From the NCBI GenBank assembly GCA_019237115.1, contig JAFAHS010000039.1, forward strand, positions 1 to 61,176: DNA of 61,176 nucleotides. Direction: 5' to 3'. This DNA is from Deltaproteobacteria bacterium. Its GTDB lineage: Bacteria > Desulfobacterota > Binatia > Binatales > Binataceae. The position numbers and the translations under genes were made by a program. Below are positions 17,710-26,219 of this stretch, one piece after another. Each line of letters opens with the position of its first letter. Within the stretch, counting starts at the first letter, position 1. The notes beneath the pieces are model-generated. The model searched no databases, had not been told where the DNA came from, and was given only the letters and a program-made list of their open reading frames with translations.

Positions 17710-18828
17710 GTGGCATTCTACGCTGACAAAGACTACACGCAGGACGAAGCCAGCCTGGAAGCGGCCAACCAGGTGATGCAGGGCAACCTGAGCCTCCACT
17801 GGTATGACGCCAAAACCGAGAAGATCAAGGGCCGGCCTGCCGACCTGCGGCGCGGACTCACCTACCAGGATCTCGATATCGGCGAGTACGGCTATTCGCG
17901 CATCCCGGAGCACGTGCGCAACAGCCAGTCGATGGTCGCCCGCGGCAGTGAAAAATGGGGCAAACTGCCCGACATGGGTTACGTCGTCAATCGGAAATCC
18001 GAGGTTTGGTCCGACAACGTGACCATGCTGTACGAAGAGGACAAGGCGCGGCGCTGGACTCCCGCGGTGGACATCCCCTGGAGTCAGCTCGACGCACGTC
18101 CGCTGGCGGCGGAACTCGAGGCCGCCTGCGCGCAGCTCCACACCTTCTTGCAGGAGTGTGCGCTCATCTCGCTGGACTTTTCTGCGCGGTGGGTCGCGCT
18201 CATAAACCAGGACTTCATCGAGCAAAAGAGCTGGATGTGTGCGCAGATGCTGGTATGGGCGCGGCTCAACGAGGCCTTTCGCAAGCGCGCGCTTTATGGC
18301 GGCGCGGGATTGAAGCGCGCCAGCGCGAGCGCGGAGCAGGGCCTCAAGGAGTGGCTGCTGGCGGAAACCTTTCCGCGGGGCTCGGTTGGGATCAACTTGT
18401 CGCTGGGCGGTTTTCTGCTCACGCTGTGCCGCCAGGTGGCGGCGTTTGCGCCCAGCAAGGTCGACCGCGTGCTGATGGGTTACGCGATGCAGGACACCGC
18501 CCGGCAGACCGCATATGGCCTCGGGCAGTTGCGGTATTTTCTCAAGCATCGCCCCAGTGACAGCTCCGCCATGCACGAATACCTGGACGAGACCGAGCAC
18601 GTCATGCTCGGGTTGATCGGCAGCCCGGAATTGCTCGAACCCCTGATCATCATCGCGGGCGGTGGCCTCGAGAAGGAACAAGTCAAGGCAGGCCGCATCG
18701 CGACGTCGAAATTCATTCGACTGGCGGCCCGCGAATATTTCGAACGTCTGGAGGCCGCGGGACTGGAAGGCAGATCAAAGCTCAGCCGCATTCCCTCGGT
18801 CATCAGCCGAATCGAAGTGGCTGCATGA
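17710..18828 (+). CDS. Ferritin-like paralogue lacking diiron ligands, probable structural subunit
   Basis: 372 residues, paralogous to the preceding protein over its whole length (RRGLTYQDLDIGEYGYSRIP against RRGLTYRDLDIGSYGFTDVP; NEAFRKRALYGG against TEAFRKRALTTG). The metal site is gone: DEARH becomes VWARL, the third-helix Glu becomes Gly (SLGGFLL), and the second DEARH becomes DTARQ; only the first-helix Glu (FLQECALI) remains. It should not bind two irons and probably packs against the active subunit, as PaaC does with PaaA. The GTG start at 17710 lies 8 bp after the previous stop; a much longer upstream frame exists but would sit inside the previous gene. Retention of the whole fold argues against a dying gene. 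Confidence 0.8.
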   Translation: MAFYADKDYTQDEASLEAANQVMQGNLSLHWYDAKTEKIKGRPADLRRGLTYQDLDIGEYGYSRIPEHVRNSQSMVARGSEKWGKLPDMGYVVNRKSEVWSDNVTMLYEEDKARRWTPAVDIPWSQLDARPLAAELEAACAQLHTFLQECALISLDFSARWVALINQDFIEQKSWMCAQMLVWARLNEAFRKRALYGGAGLKRASASAEQGLKEWLLAETFPRGSVGINLSLGGFLLTLCRQVAAFAPSKVDRVLMGYAMQDTARQTAYGLGQLRYFLKHRPSDSSAMHEYLDETEHVMLGLIGSPELLEPLIIIAGGGLEKEQVKAGRIATSKFIRLAAREYFERLEAAGLEGRSKLSRIPSVISRIEVAA

Positions 18829-19130
18829 CCGCGGTCAATCGCGCGGCCGCGACCATCTTGTTTCTTACGCTCGTAACACGGGCATTGGCGTTACTAGCGC
18901 TGGCCCTGTAGTTCCCGTCTCGGGGAATGCGCGCCACCACGTCTGAACCGGGAGGCCACCGAAAAAGATTCCCCTCGTTCTCGAGGATAGGCTGCGTACC
19001 CCGGCAGGCGCCCATTGGTCGCCTCCGGCGGCACCGCGAGGTCTCCGCTGTCCTGATGGTTTTCGGGCGAAGAAGCGGCGAATGAGAATGACTTATTTTC
19101 TCGTTTCCTTTCGCCCGGTATGCTTGGCGC
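18829..19130. other. Intergenic region before the ABC exporter gene
   Basis: About 300 bp without a supportable gene. The last 60 bp are AT-richer (TGACTTATTTTCTCG around 19090) and could hold the exporter promoter, but no convincing -35/-10 pair is visible. Confidence 0.35.
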
Positions 19131-21182
19131 ATGCCGGACAATCAGGATTCCTCATCGGCCGGTGCGCGGGCCGCGCTGGATGGTTGCGATCCTGCGGGTG
19201 AGTCGGCGTCGGACGAACCCGACCAACCAGACGGCGCGGTGGCGGCGGAGACCGACGCCACCGCAGGTTTTGCGCACAAAAGCACCCTGCGCAGGCTGAT
19301 TCCGCAGACCCCCACCTTTCGTTTCCTGAGCTACGTTCGGCCGCACCTGTGGCTGGTCGCGGGTGGCTCGGTGATGGGGGTCCTCAAATTCGGCCTGCCC
19401 CTCGCCTTCCCGCTCGCTTTCAAATACGTCTTCGACGTTCTGCTGGTGCCACAGCCGCACATGGAGCGGGTGAACCGGCTCATCGATCGATGGTGCATCG
19501 AGCTTGCGAGGATCATGCACCTGGGTTCGGGAACCACCGCGAAGCTCGAAGCCCTGACCACCGGGCTGTTTGTTCTCTTTCTGTTCCAGACCGTTGCTAC
19601 TTACTACCGCAACTACTGGGCGAGCATGGCCGGGCACCGCCTCATCTTTGATCTGCGCTATGCGCTGTTCCGGCATATGCAGCGTCTGTCGCACTCGTTT
19701 TTCGATCGCAACGCGTCGGGCGGCATCGTGTCGCGCTTCGTGAGCGACATTCAGCTCGCGCAGAATTTCGTCGGGTCGGCGATGATCAATATCTGGATGG
19801 ACGGGATTTCACTGGGCCTGGTCGTCTGGATGTTGTTTGTGCTCGACGTCCGGCTGGCGTGGATCTCCCTGATCGTAGTGCCGTTCTACGTAGCGGTCAT
19901 TCGAGTTCTCTCACCGCGAATCAAGGAGGCAAGTCACGAGCTGCAGGAAGTGGTCGAGGAATTTTCCGGTGAATTGCAGGAACGGGTGGCCGGCGCGTCG
20001 ACGGTCAAATCATTCGCGCGCGAGGCGGAAGAGGCACGGCGCTTTCACCAGCGCACCACCGAGCTCTACGACTTGACCATCACCAGCGTGAAGCTTGCGT
20101 CGACGCATCAGATGTTCAGCGAATTCATCACCCGGGCGGCCCCGCTGATCGTCATCTGGGCGGGCGCGATCTTTATTTTGCGGGGCAAGATGGCGATCGG
20201 AACCATGGTCGCCTTCTACGCCTACCTCGGTGCGCTGTACCTACCCCTGCAACGGTTCTCGGAACTCTCGGTGATCGTGGCTAATTCGCTGGCGGCGATC
20301 GAGAGAATCTTCCATTTCTTCGACGAGACGCCCGAGGTACTCGATGTTCCGGGCGCGCGGCCCATGGCGGTGCGTCGCGGCGACGTGGCGATCGAAAATC
20401 TGGACTTTGCATACCAGGCCTCGGGCGAAAGTGCACCGCGCACGGTCTTGCACGACATCTGCCTGCGAGTATCGGCCGGAACCACGGTGGCGCTGGTCGG
20501 ACGATCGGGCGCCGGCAAGACCACCCTGGCGAGCCTGATTCCGCGATTTTACGAGCCGAGCGCGGGACGGATCCTGATTGACGGCGAAAATATCGGGGCG
20601 GTCACGCTCAAGTCGTTGCGCGATTCGATCGGAATTGTGCCGCAGGACGCGGTTCTGTTCAGCGCATCGATTCGCGAGAACGTCCAATATGGACGTCCCG
20701 GCGCGCCGGACCCGGAAGTCTGGCGGGCTTTGGAGCAGGCGAACATTCGCGAGTTTGTCCAGTCGCTCCCCGAGCGGCTGGATACAATCATCGGCGAAGG
20801 GGCGCTCCGCCCCTCGACCGGACAGCGCCAGCGCCTCGCCCTGGCGCGGGTCTTCCTGAAAAATCCTCCCATTCTGATCCTCGATGAAGCGACCTCGGGT
20901 CTCGATTCGGAAGTCGAGAACCTGATTCACGACGCGGTGCGCCGCCTGATGAAGGGGCGCACGTCTTTCCTCATCGCGCATCGCCTGGCCAGCGCGGTCG
21001 AGGCCGACCTGATCGTGGTGCTGGACCAGGGACGCGTGGTCGAGAGCGGCACGCATGGCGAATTGCTCGCGCGGCGGGGCGTGTATGCGCAGCTTTACGG
21101 CGAACAAACGCGAAAGCTGATCGCGGTCGAAGACCGAATCGCGCGTCGTCCGGGTTCGCTGGCCGCCGCCGACTCCCGCTAA
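19131..21182 (+). CDS. ABC exporter, fused membrane and ATPase domains, altered signature motif
   Basis: 683 residues. After an acidic 60-residue N-tail come six membrane helices (residues about 65-370, ABC exporter type 1) and one ATPase domain: Walker A GRSGAGKTT near residue 460, Q-loop VPQDAVLFSA, Walker B ILILDEATSGLD and H-loop IAHRLA. The signature motif, normally LSGGQ, reads PSTGQ near residue 561, so the helical-domain Gly that contacts ATP gamma-phosphate is Thr. Homodimers of this MsbA/HlyB-type class export lipids or drugs across the inner membrane. The signature change may slow ATP turnover or mark one half of a heterodimer. It follows the diiron operon by 300 bp on the same strand; shared function is possible only. 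Confidence 0.9.
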   Translation: MPDNQDSSSAGARAALDGCDPAGESASDEPDQPDGAVAAETDATAGFAHKSTLRRLIPQTPTFRFLSYVRPHLWLVAGGSVMGVLKFGLPLAFPLAFKYVFDVLLVPQPHMERVNRLIDRWCIELARIMHLGSGTTAKLEALTTGLFVLFLFQTVATYYRNYWASMAGHRLIFDLRYALFRHMQRLSHSFFDRNASGGIVSRFVSDIQLAQNFVGSAMINIWMDGISLGLVVWMLFVLDVRLAWISLIVVPFYVAVIRVLSPRIKEASHELQEVVEEFSGELQERVAGASTVKSFAREAEEARRFHQRTTELYDLTITSVKLASTHQMFSEFITRAAPLIVIWAGAIFILRGKMAIGTMVAFYAYLGALYLPLQRFSELSVIVANSLAAIERIFHFFDETPEVLDVPGARPMAVRRGDVAIENLDFAYQASGESAPRTVLHDICLRVSAGTTVALVGRSGAGKTTLASLIPRFYEPSAGRILIDGENIGAVTLKSLRDSIGIVPQDAVLFSASIRENVQYGRPGAPDPEVWRALEQANIREFVQSLPERLDTIIGEGALRPSTGQRQRLALARVFLKNPPILILDEATSGLDSEVENLIHDAVRRLMKGRTSFLIAHRLASAVEADLIVVLDQGRVVESGTHGELLARRGVYAQLYGEQTRKLIAVEDRIARRPGSLAAADSR

Positions 21183-21216
21183 GCCAACTCCGAAGGCGCG
21201 CGCGGCCGGGTCCCCG

Positions 21217-21232
21217 GGTGGCGCGCGCCACC
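21217..21232. repeat. Perfect 16-bp palindrome between convergent genes
   Basis: GGTGGCGCGCGCCACC is its own reverse complement and sits in the short gap between the convergent exporter and purine permease genes. A transcript would form an 8-bp G/C stem with no loop bases to spare and there is no T-run, so it is not a textbook terminator, though it may block transcription from both sides. Confidence 0.4.
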
Positions 21233-21391
21233 TGCGGGCCAGGCCCCCACTAGTGGTCGCCACGGCCCCGGCTTCAGGCCCGAATCACAAATGAGCTGCC
21301 GGGGGACAGGGCGCTATAGTGGATGCCTGTCATCGCTTGCTTCGGCCGCCTTCACCCAAGCGCATGGCGAGCGAAGACAAGAACCTTGGGT

Positions 21392-22717
21392 TCACGGGGC
21401 GTATGGATAGAAGGCGAAGAACAACGCCGACATGGCCGCGAGGGCCCATAGTGCCCGCGGGATCTCAGCGGAGCGGCCCCCCACCAGCTTGAAGATCGGA
21501 TAGAGTACCAGCCCCGCCGTGATCCCTACCCCGATGTTGTAGGTGAAGCTGATCAACGCGATTACCGCGAAGGCCGGAATCGATTGGGTTGGATCGTCGA
21601 AATCGATCTTCGCAATCGGTGCCATCATCATCGAGCCTATGATCACCAGCGCGGGACCATATGCGGCCGGGGGTATCGCCGTGACCAGCGGTGCGAAGAA
21701 CAGCGACAGGACGAAAAGCGCAGCGATGAAAACGGCGGTCAACCCGGTCCGTCCTCCCGCTTGCACCCCCGCCGCCGACTCGATGAACGCGCCGGATGTC
21801 GTGGTCCCGGCCAGCGCCGCGAACACCGTGGCCAGTGCATCGCAGAGCATCGGCTGTGCGATGCGCGGCAGGTTGCCGCGCTCGTCCAGAAATCCCGCGC
21901 GCGAGGCGACACCGATTAATGAGCCCATCGTGTCGATCAACGCCATGACAAAAGTTGAAAGCAGAACCCCGAAGAACCGGAAATTCAGCACGGCCGAGAG
22001 ATCGGCCTTGAACATAATCGGAGCCGGATTCGGAGGGATTCCGATCCACGCGCCTGGTGCTGGGGCTATGCCACTGACGAACGCCACAATTGAAGCCGAA
22101 AGAATTCCCAGCAGGATGGCCCCGGGAACCCGGCGCAGGGTCAAAACTGCGATCGCGAGAAAACTGAAAATCGCAATCAGCACGGCCGGCGATGCGAGGT
22201 TGCCGATTCTCACCGGCGCGCCCGGCACGCCGATGCGCACGATTCCGGCTTCGTTCAATCCGACGAAGGTGAGGAAGAGCCCGATGCCGGCCGCGAAGCT
22301 GTGCGTCAATCCCGGCGGGAGCGCGTCGACCATCCATTGCCGGATGCGCGCAACCGTCAGCAGGGTGAAGATCATCCCCGCGAGCAGTACCGCTCCCAGC
22401 GCAACCTCCCACCGGTATCCCATCACGCGCACCACCGTGTAAGCGAAAAAAGCGTTCTCGCCCATGTAGGGGGCGATCGCGAAGGGGCGATTCGCGTAAA
22501 GGCCCATCGCGAGCGAGCCGAACACCGCCGTGGCGATGGTGGCGACCATCGAGGGACCAACCGGAATGCCGGCGGCGTGGAGAATCGCGGGGTTGACCGC
22601 GATAATGTAAGCCATCGTGACGAAGGTGGTAACGCCGGCCAGTGCCTCGCGCCGAATGGAGGTGTCATGCGCAGCGAGTTCGAAATAATCAGCGATCCAT
22701 TCGCGCATCTCCACCAC
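21392..22717 (-). CDS. NCS2 family purine permease (AzgA/GhxP type)
   Basis: 441 residues, mostly membrane helix (about 12 segments). Typical AzgA-branch sequence: TTFVTMAYIIAVNPAIL near the N-terminus, MGLYANRPFAIAPYMGENAFFAY, and LIDTMGSLIGVASRAGFLDERG. Members import adenine, guanine or hypoxanthine with protons through the inner membrane. The start is GTG 22717 or ATG 22708; the latter has GGTGGTGGAG immediately before it, too close to be a good ribosome site. It is divergent from the polyphosphate glucokinase gene (134 bp between them). No purine-responsive element is visible upstream. Confidence 0.9.
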   Translation of the reverse strand: MVEMREWIADYFELAAHDTSIRREALAGVTTFVTMAYIIAVNPAILHAAGIPVGPSMVATIATAVFGSLAMGLYANRPFAIAPYMGENAFFAYTVVRVMGYRWEVALGAVLLAGMIFTLLTVARIRQWMVDALPPGLTHSFAAGIGLFLTFVGLNEAGIVRIGVPGAPVRIGNLASPAVLIAIFSFLAIAVLTLRRVPGAILLGILSASIVAFVSGIAPAPGAWIGIPPNPAPIMFKADLSAVLNFRFFGVLLSTFVMALIDTMGSLIGVASRAGFLDERGNLPRIAQPMLCDALATVFAALAGTTTSGAFIESAAGVQAGGRTGLTAVFIAALFVLSLFFAPLVTAIPPAAYGPALVIIGSMMMAPIAKIDFDDPTQSIPAFAVIALISFTYNIGVGITAGLVLYPIFKLVGGRSAEIPRALWALAAMSALFFAFYPYAP

Positions 22718-22851
22718 CGTGTAACTGCCAGAGCCGAGCGCTTCGTTTGCCAGCGGGCTGCCGCGCTCGTATGCCGATATGCACGAAAAAAACGGTTTGC
22801 GCTATAACCTCCTCAGTCAGTTTGATCGAGCCGAAGTCAACGGGGAAAACC

Positions 22852-23580
22852 ATGCCGAAGAAGAATCCACCGGCGAAGTCATCAGAGCCGAAGAACCAGG
22901 TCTTCACCCTGACGGTCGATATCGGCGGCACCGGAATCAAAGCGCAGACGCTGTCGCCCGACGGCAAGCCGATCAACGATCGCGTGCGAATCCCGACCCC
23001 GAAAAGCGCGACGCCCGGCAACGTGCTTGCCGTCATCCGGAAGCTCGCCGGCGAAGGCGCGAAGTTCTCGCGGGTCTCCGCGGGCTTTCCGGGCGTGGTC
23101 AAGGACGGTGTGGTCTACACCGCTCCCAATCTCGGCAAAGGGTGGAACGGTTTCGACCTGGCAGGCGCACTGCAAAAAAGGCTCGGGCGCCCGGCGCGGG
23201 TTGCCAACGACGCTGACGTACAGGGATTGGGCAGCGTCACCGGCAAGGGAATCGAGCTGGTCCTCACCCTGGGAACCGGCGTGGGATCGGTAATTTTCGT
23301 CGATGGCCACCGGATCCACCTGGAAGTCGGGCATCATCCGTTTCACAAGGGCAAGACTTACGAAGACGAGCTGGGGGCGCGGGCGCTCAAGAAAAAAGGC
23401 AAGAAGAGATGGAACAAGATGCTCGCCGAAGCCATCGAGGACACGCAGCGGATGTTCAACTACGATCGCCTGTATCTCGGAGGGGGCAACACCAAGTACA
23501 TCAAGTTTAAGTTGCCCGGCAACGTGAGCACGGTTAGCAACCTGAACGGGCTGCTCGGCGGCATCAAGCTGTGGGAATAG
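22852..23580 (+). CDS. ppgK: Polyphosphate glucokinase (ROK family)
   Basis: About 242 residues, the usual PPGK length. The phosphate loop VDIGGTGIKAQ lies near residue 20, the ROK sugar-binding stretch is VANDADVQGLG, and the adenosine/phosphate loop LTLGTGVGS follows. YEDELGARALKKKGKKRWN is the Lys-rich patch found in PPGKs and absent from ATP-only ROK kinases. It makes glucose 6-phosphate from glucose using polyphosphate (or ATP). ATG 22852 gives a Lys/Pro-rich N-terminus; longer readings run into the neighbouring promoter. With the trehalose operon 20 kb away it suggests carbohydrate and phosphate storage. Confidence 0.85.
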   Translation: MPKKNPPAKSSEPKNQVFTLTVDIGGTGIKAQTLSPDGKPINDRVRIPTPKSATPGNVLAVIRKLAGEGAKFSRVSAGFPGVVKDGVVYTAPNLGKGWNGFDLAGALQKRLGRPARVANDADVQGLGSVTGKGIELVLTLGTGVGSVIFVDGHRIHLEVGHHPFHKGKTYEDELGARALKKKGKKRWNKMLAEAIEDTQRMFNYDRLYLGGGNTKYIKFKLPGNVSTVSNLNGLLGGIKLWE

Positions 23581-23626
23581 CGGGGCCGAACCGCGCAACC
23601 CGGCCGCGACCTCCCAGCAGATCTTC

Positions 23627-24637
23627 TTAGGCGGCCCCGGTTCGTTCCAGGCTTGCCGAAGTGTCGAAACCTTCTTTGGCCGAAGTGCCGCGCAGCGCGG
23701 TGCCAAGTTGCTCGCTGCAGATGCGCAGAAAAGCGCGATGAATCGAGGTCAACCGCATTGATGCGGGATACGCGATCACCCAGGTGCGCCAGAGGCCTGA
23801 GTCGCCTACGTTGAGCGCCGCCAGCCCTTTTTCCATCGAAACTATCGCCCAGCGCGGCGCGACCGTGACTCCCAACCCGGCACGTGCCAGCGCGATTGCC
23901 AGTTCCAGGCTGTCGGTTTCCAGCGCGATACGCGGGAAAACCCCGGACTCGAGCATGAATGCGCTCCACACCGCGTACTCGGTATTAGGGTTGGGCGGCA
24001 GGATCATTGCCTGCGATTGGAGGTCGTTCGCGCGCAGCCGTGAGAGGCGGCTGAGGGGAGTTTGCTCGCCCGCGATGACGACCACCTCGTCGCGGCCGGC
24101 CTCCGCGGCGGCGATTGCCTTGTGGCGTACCGGAGCCAACGTGAGTGCGAAATCGACATCCCTGCGGGTGAGCCTTTCGATCGCGTTCGCGTGGTCGAGC
24201 GTGACGATGGAAAGGTCCGTCGCGGGGAATCGCGTGTGAAACGAGGTTGCCACCAGGGGCATCAGTGTCCGGCACACGCTGGCCGGGGCGCCGATGCTCA
24301 AACGTCCTCCGCCGTTGCTCGAGCGCTCGGCGATCAGGCTGCGCGCCTGGTCGAGATTTTCGAGAATCCGGTGCGCACTCTGGCGCAGGATTTCGCCGGC
24401 CGAGGTCAGACCCACGAGTTTGTTGGAGCGAATCACCAGTTCGGCGCCCAATTCGCGCTCAAGGACCCGAATCTGTTGGCTTACCGCTGATTGCGTGAGC
24501 CCCAGCAGCTTGCCCGCAGCGGTAAAGCTCCGTTCATCGGCCAACGCGAGGAAAGTTTTCAGCAGCTTGATGTCCAGATTGCTACCCCGCCTAGAGAGTT
24601 CCGCCTCATCACGATCCTTCCCCGGATGCCCGTACAA
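23627..24637 (-). CDS. LysR-family transcriptional regulator
   Basis: A LysR protein: the winged helix-turn-helix starts LDIKLLKTFLALADERSFT and continues AAGKLLGLTQSAVSQQIRVLE, followed by the LysR substrate domain (GGRLSIGAPASVCRTLMP, ALARAGLGVTVAPRWAI). No ATG/GTG lies just before the helix-turn-helix; TTG 24637 or a CTG beside it are the closest starts, and a TTG at 24760 would add an implausible 40-residue tail. It is downstream of boxB on the same strand (gap 35-160 bp), so it could be co-transcribed with the box genes. The ligand is unknown. An aromatic CoA intermediate would fit the place but is not shown. Confidence 0.82.
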   Translation of the reverse strand: MYGHPGKDRDEAELSRRGSNLDIKLLKTFLALADERSFTAAGKLLGLTQSAVSQQIRVLERELGAELVIRSNKLVGLTSAGEILRQSAHRILENLDQARSLIAERSSNGGGRLSIGAPASVCRTLMPLVATSFHTRFPATDLSIVTLDHANAIERLTRRDVDFALTLAPVRHKAIAAAEAGRDEVVVIAGEQTPLSRLSRLRANDLQSQAMILPPNPNTEYAVWSAFMLESGVFPRIALETDSLELAIALARAGLGVTVAPRWAIVSMEKGLAALNVGDSGLWRTWVIAYPASMRLTSIHRAFLRICSEQLGTALRGTSAKEGFDTSASLERTGAA

Positions 24638-24794
24638 CGGGCACCCGCCACGGCATTTGCCCGTCCTTCCGGCAATTGAGCCTAGTGGATTCCGTACGGC
24701 GCGTTCGCTGATGTGCTTCCGCAAGAAACGGGCCGTCCAGAGCCGCCTGGGGTCGCCCAATTTTTCGCGAGTGCTGGCTTGAGGACCGATCGGA

Positions 24795-26219
24795 TTAGCC
24801 GGTCGGCAAATGTTTTACGTAGTCCATCTCGATAGGTTGATGATTGATTCCGCGTGGGGGTGGGGCGATCCAGGTTGCAAATTTGCCAGGCTCGACGACC
24901 GGGGTCATCAGGGAACCGATAAACTCCCGTTCCGCTTGGGTCGGGAGCCATTGCTCCTCGCGTGCACGCCATTCGGTCTCGGAGACGGGGACTCCTTCAG
25001 GCGTTACATAGACTCCCTTGAACTCGCCGATGGCACGACGGAATCCGCGATGCGGCAGAGTCAGACGAAAGTCGATTCCCGAATCCTCGATGCCCTTGTT
25101 CCAGCGCACCAATGCCCGCGCGCAATCTGCAATGTACGCGTCGCGCAGGCTCTCGTTGAGTGCGGTCAGGGCGGGCTCTTCGCTCTCGATAATCGCTCCT
25201 GCGCGGGGCCTCAGGACGGGATAAGTCGATTCGATCAGTCGGTGGTCGTCGTTGCGATCGGACTCCTTGAAGCGGCCTTTCAAGCCGGTGCTGAAGTAGT
25301 TGGCGGCGTTGGTCGACAACTCGGAGCCAAACAGGTCCAAAGAAACGGAAAAATGAAAATTCAGATACTTCTGGAGGATCGCCAGATCGATGCCGCCGTA
25401 GTCGCCGATGCGGTCGGTGCCATGTTCCCTCATGAGCTGGCAGGAGCGGGCGATGATGCGCCCGATTCCGGTTTCGCCGACGAAGAGGTGATGCGCCTCC
25501 TCGGTGAGCATGAAGCGGCAGGTGCGGGACAGCGGGTCGAACCCGGACTCCGCCAGGCTCGCGAGCTGAAATTTGCCGTCACGGTCGGTGAAATGGGTGA
25601 ACATGAAAAAGGACAGCCAGTCCGGGGTACGCTCGTTGAAAGCACCAAGAATTCGCGGATTGTCGGCGCTTCCCGAGCGGCGCTCGAGTAACGCCTCGGC
25701 CTCTTCGCGTCCGTCGCGCCCGAAGTAGGCCTGCAGCAGATAGACCATCGCCCACAGATGGCGTCCTTCCTCGACATTCACCTGGAACAGGTTGCGGAGG
25801 TCATAGAGCGACGGACAGGTTCGGCCCAGGTGACGCTGCTGTTCCACCGATGCCGGTTCGGTGTCGCCCTGGGTGACGATGAGTCGGCGCAGCACGCCGC
25901 GATGCTCACCGGGGACCTCCTGCCAAACCGGCTCGCCCCGGTGCTCGCCAAAGCCGATCTTGCGGTCGGCAACCGCTTGCGCGAGAAAAATTCCCCAGCG
26001 ATAGTCGGGCATCTTGAGATAGTCGAAGGTGGCCCAGCCCTTGGCGTCCACGGAAGTCGCGGTACGCAGGTATACGTCCGCGGTCTGGAATCCGCACGGA
26101 CCCATTTGGTTCCACCACTTAAGGAACTTGGGCTGCCAATTCTCCAGCGCGCGCTGAAGCCGGCGGTCTGCGGACAGACCGACGTTGTTGGGGATTCGTT
26201 CGTCGTAGTTGATTGACAT
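24795..26219 (-). CDS. boxB: Benzoyl-CoA 2,3-epoxidase catalytic subunit
   Basis: 474 residues, very close to known BoxB: MSINYDERIPNNVGLSADRR, then LQRALENWQPKFLKWWNQMG, and the diiron ExxH motifs in NVEEGRHLWAMVYLL and LTEEAHHLFVGETGIGR. With its reductase BoxA it epoxidises the ring of benzoyl-CoA using O2 and NADPH in the cytoplasm, the second step of aerobic benzoate breakdown by the box route. ATG 26219 shares its A with the TGA of boxC (TGATG), so the two are translationally coupled. BoxA and the benzoate-CoA ligase are not in this window, so the reductant must be encoded elsewhere. Confidence 0.95.
   Translation of the reverse strand: MSINYDERIPNNVGLSADRRLQRALENWQPKFLKWWNQMGPCGFQTADVYLRTATSVDAKGWATFDYLKMPDYRWGIFLAQAVADRKIGFGEHRGEPVWQEVPGEHRGVLRRLIVTQGDTEPASVEQQRHLGRTCPSLYDLRNLFQVNVEEGRHLWAMVYLLQAYFGRDGREEAEALLERRSGSADNPRILGAFNERTPDWLSFFMFTHFTDRDGKFQLASLAESGFDPLSRTCRFMLTEEAHHLFVGETGIGRIIARSCQLMREHGTDRIGDYGGIDLAILQKYLNFHFSVSLDLFGSELSTNAANYFSTGLKGRFKESDRNDDHRLIESTYPVLRPRAGAIIESEEPALTALNESLRDAYIADCARALVRWNKGIEDSGIDFRLTLPHRGFRRAIGEFKGVYVTPEGVPVSETEWRAREEQWLPTQAEREFIGSLMTPVVEPGKFATWIAPPPRGINHQPIEMDYVKHLPTG

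Noticed and set aside
17698..18681. 327-codon minus-strand frame opposite the metal-less diiron paralogue
   Set aside because: The plus-strand protein aligns over its full length with its neighbour; the minus frame has no domain.
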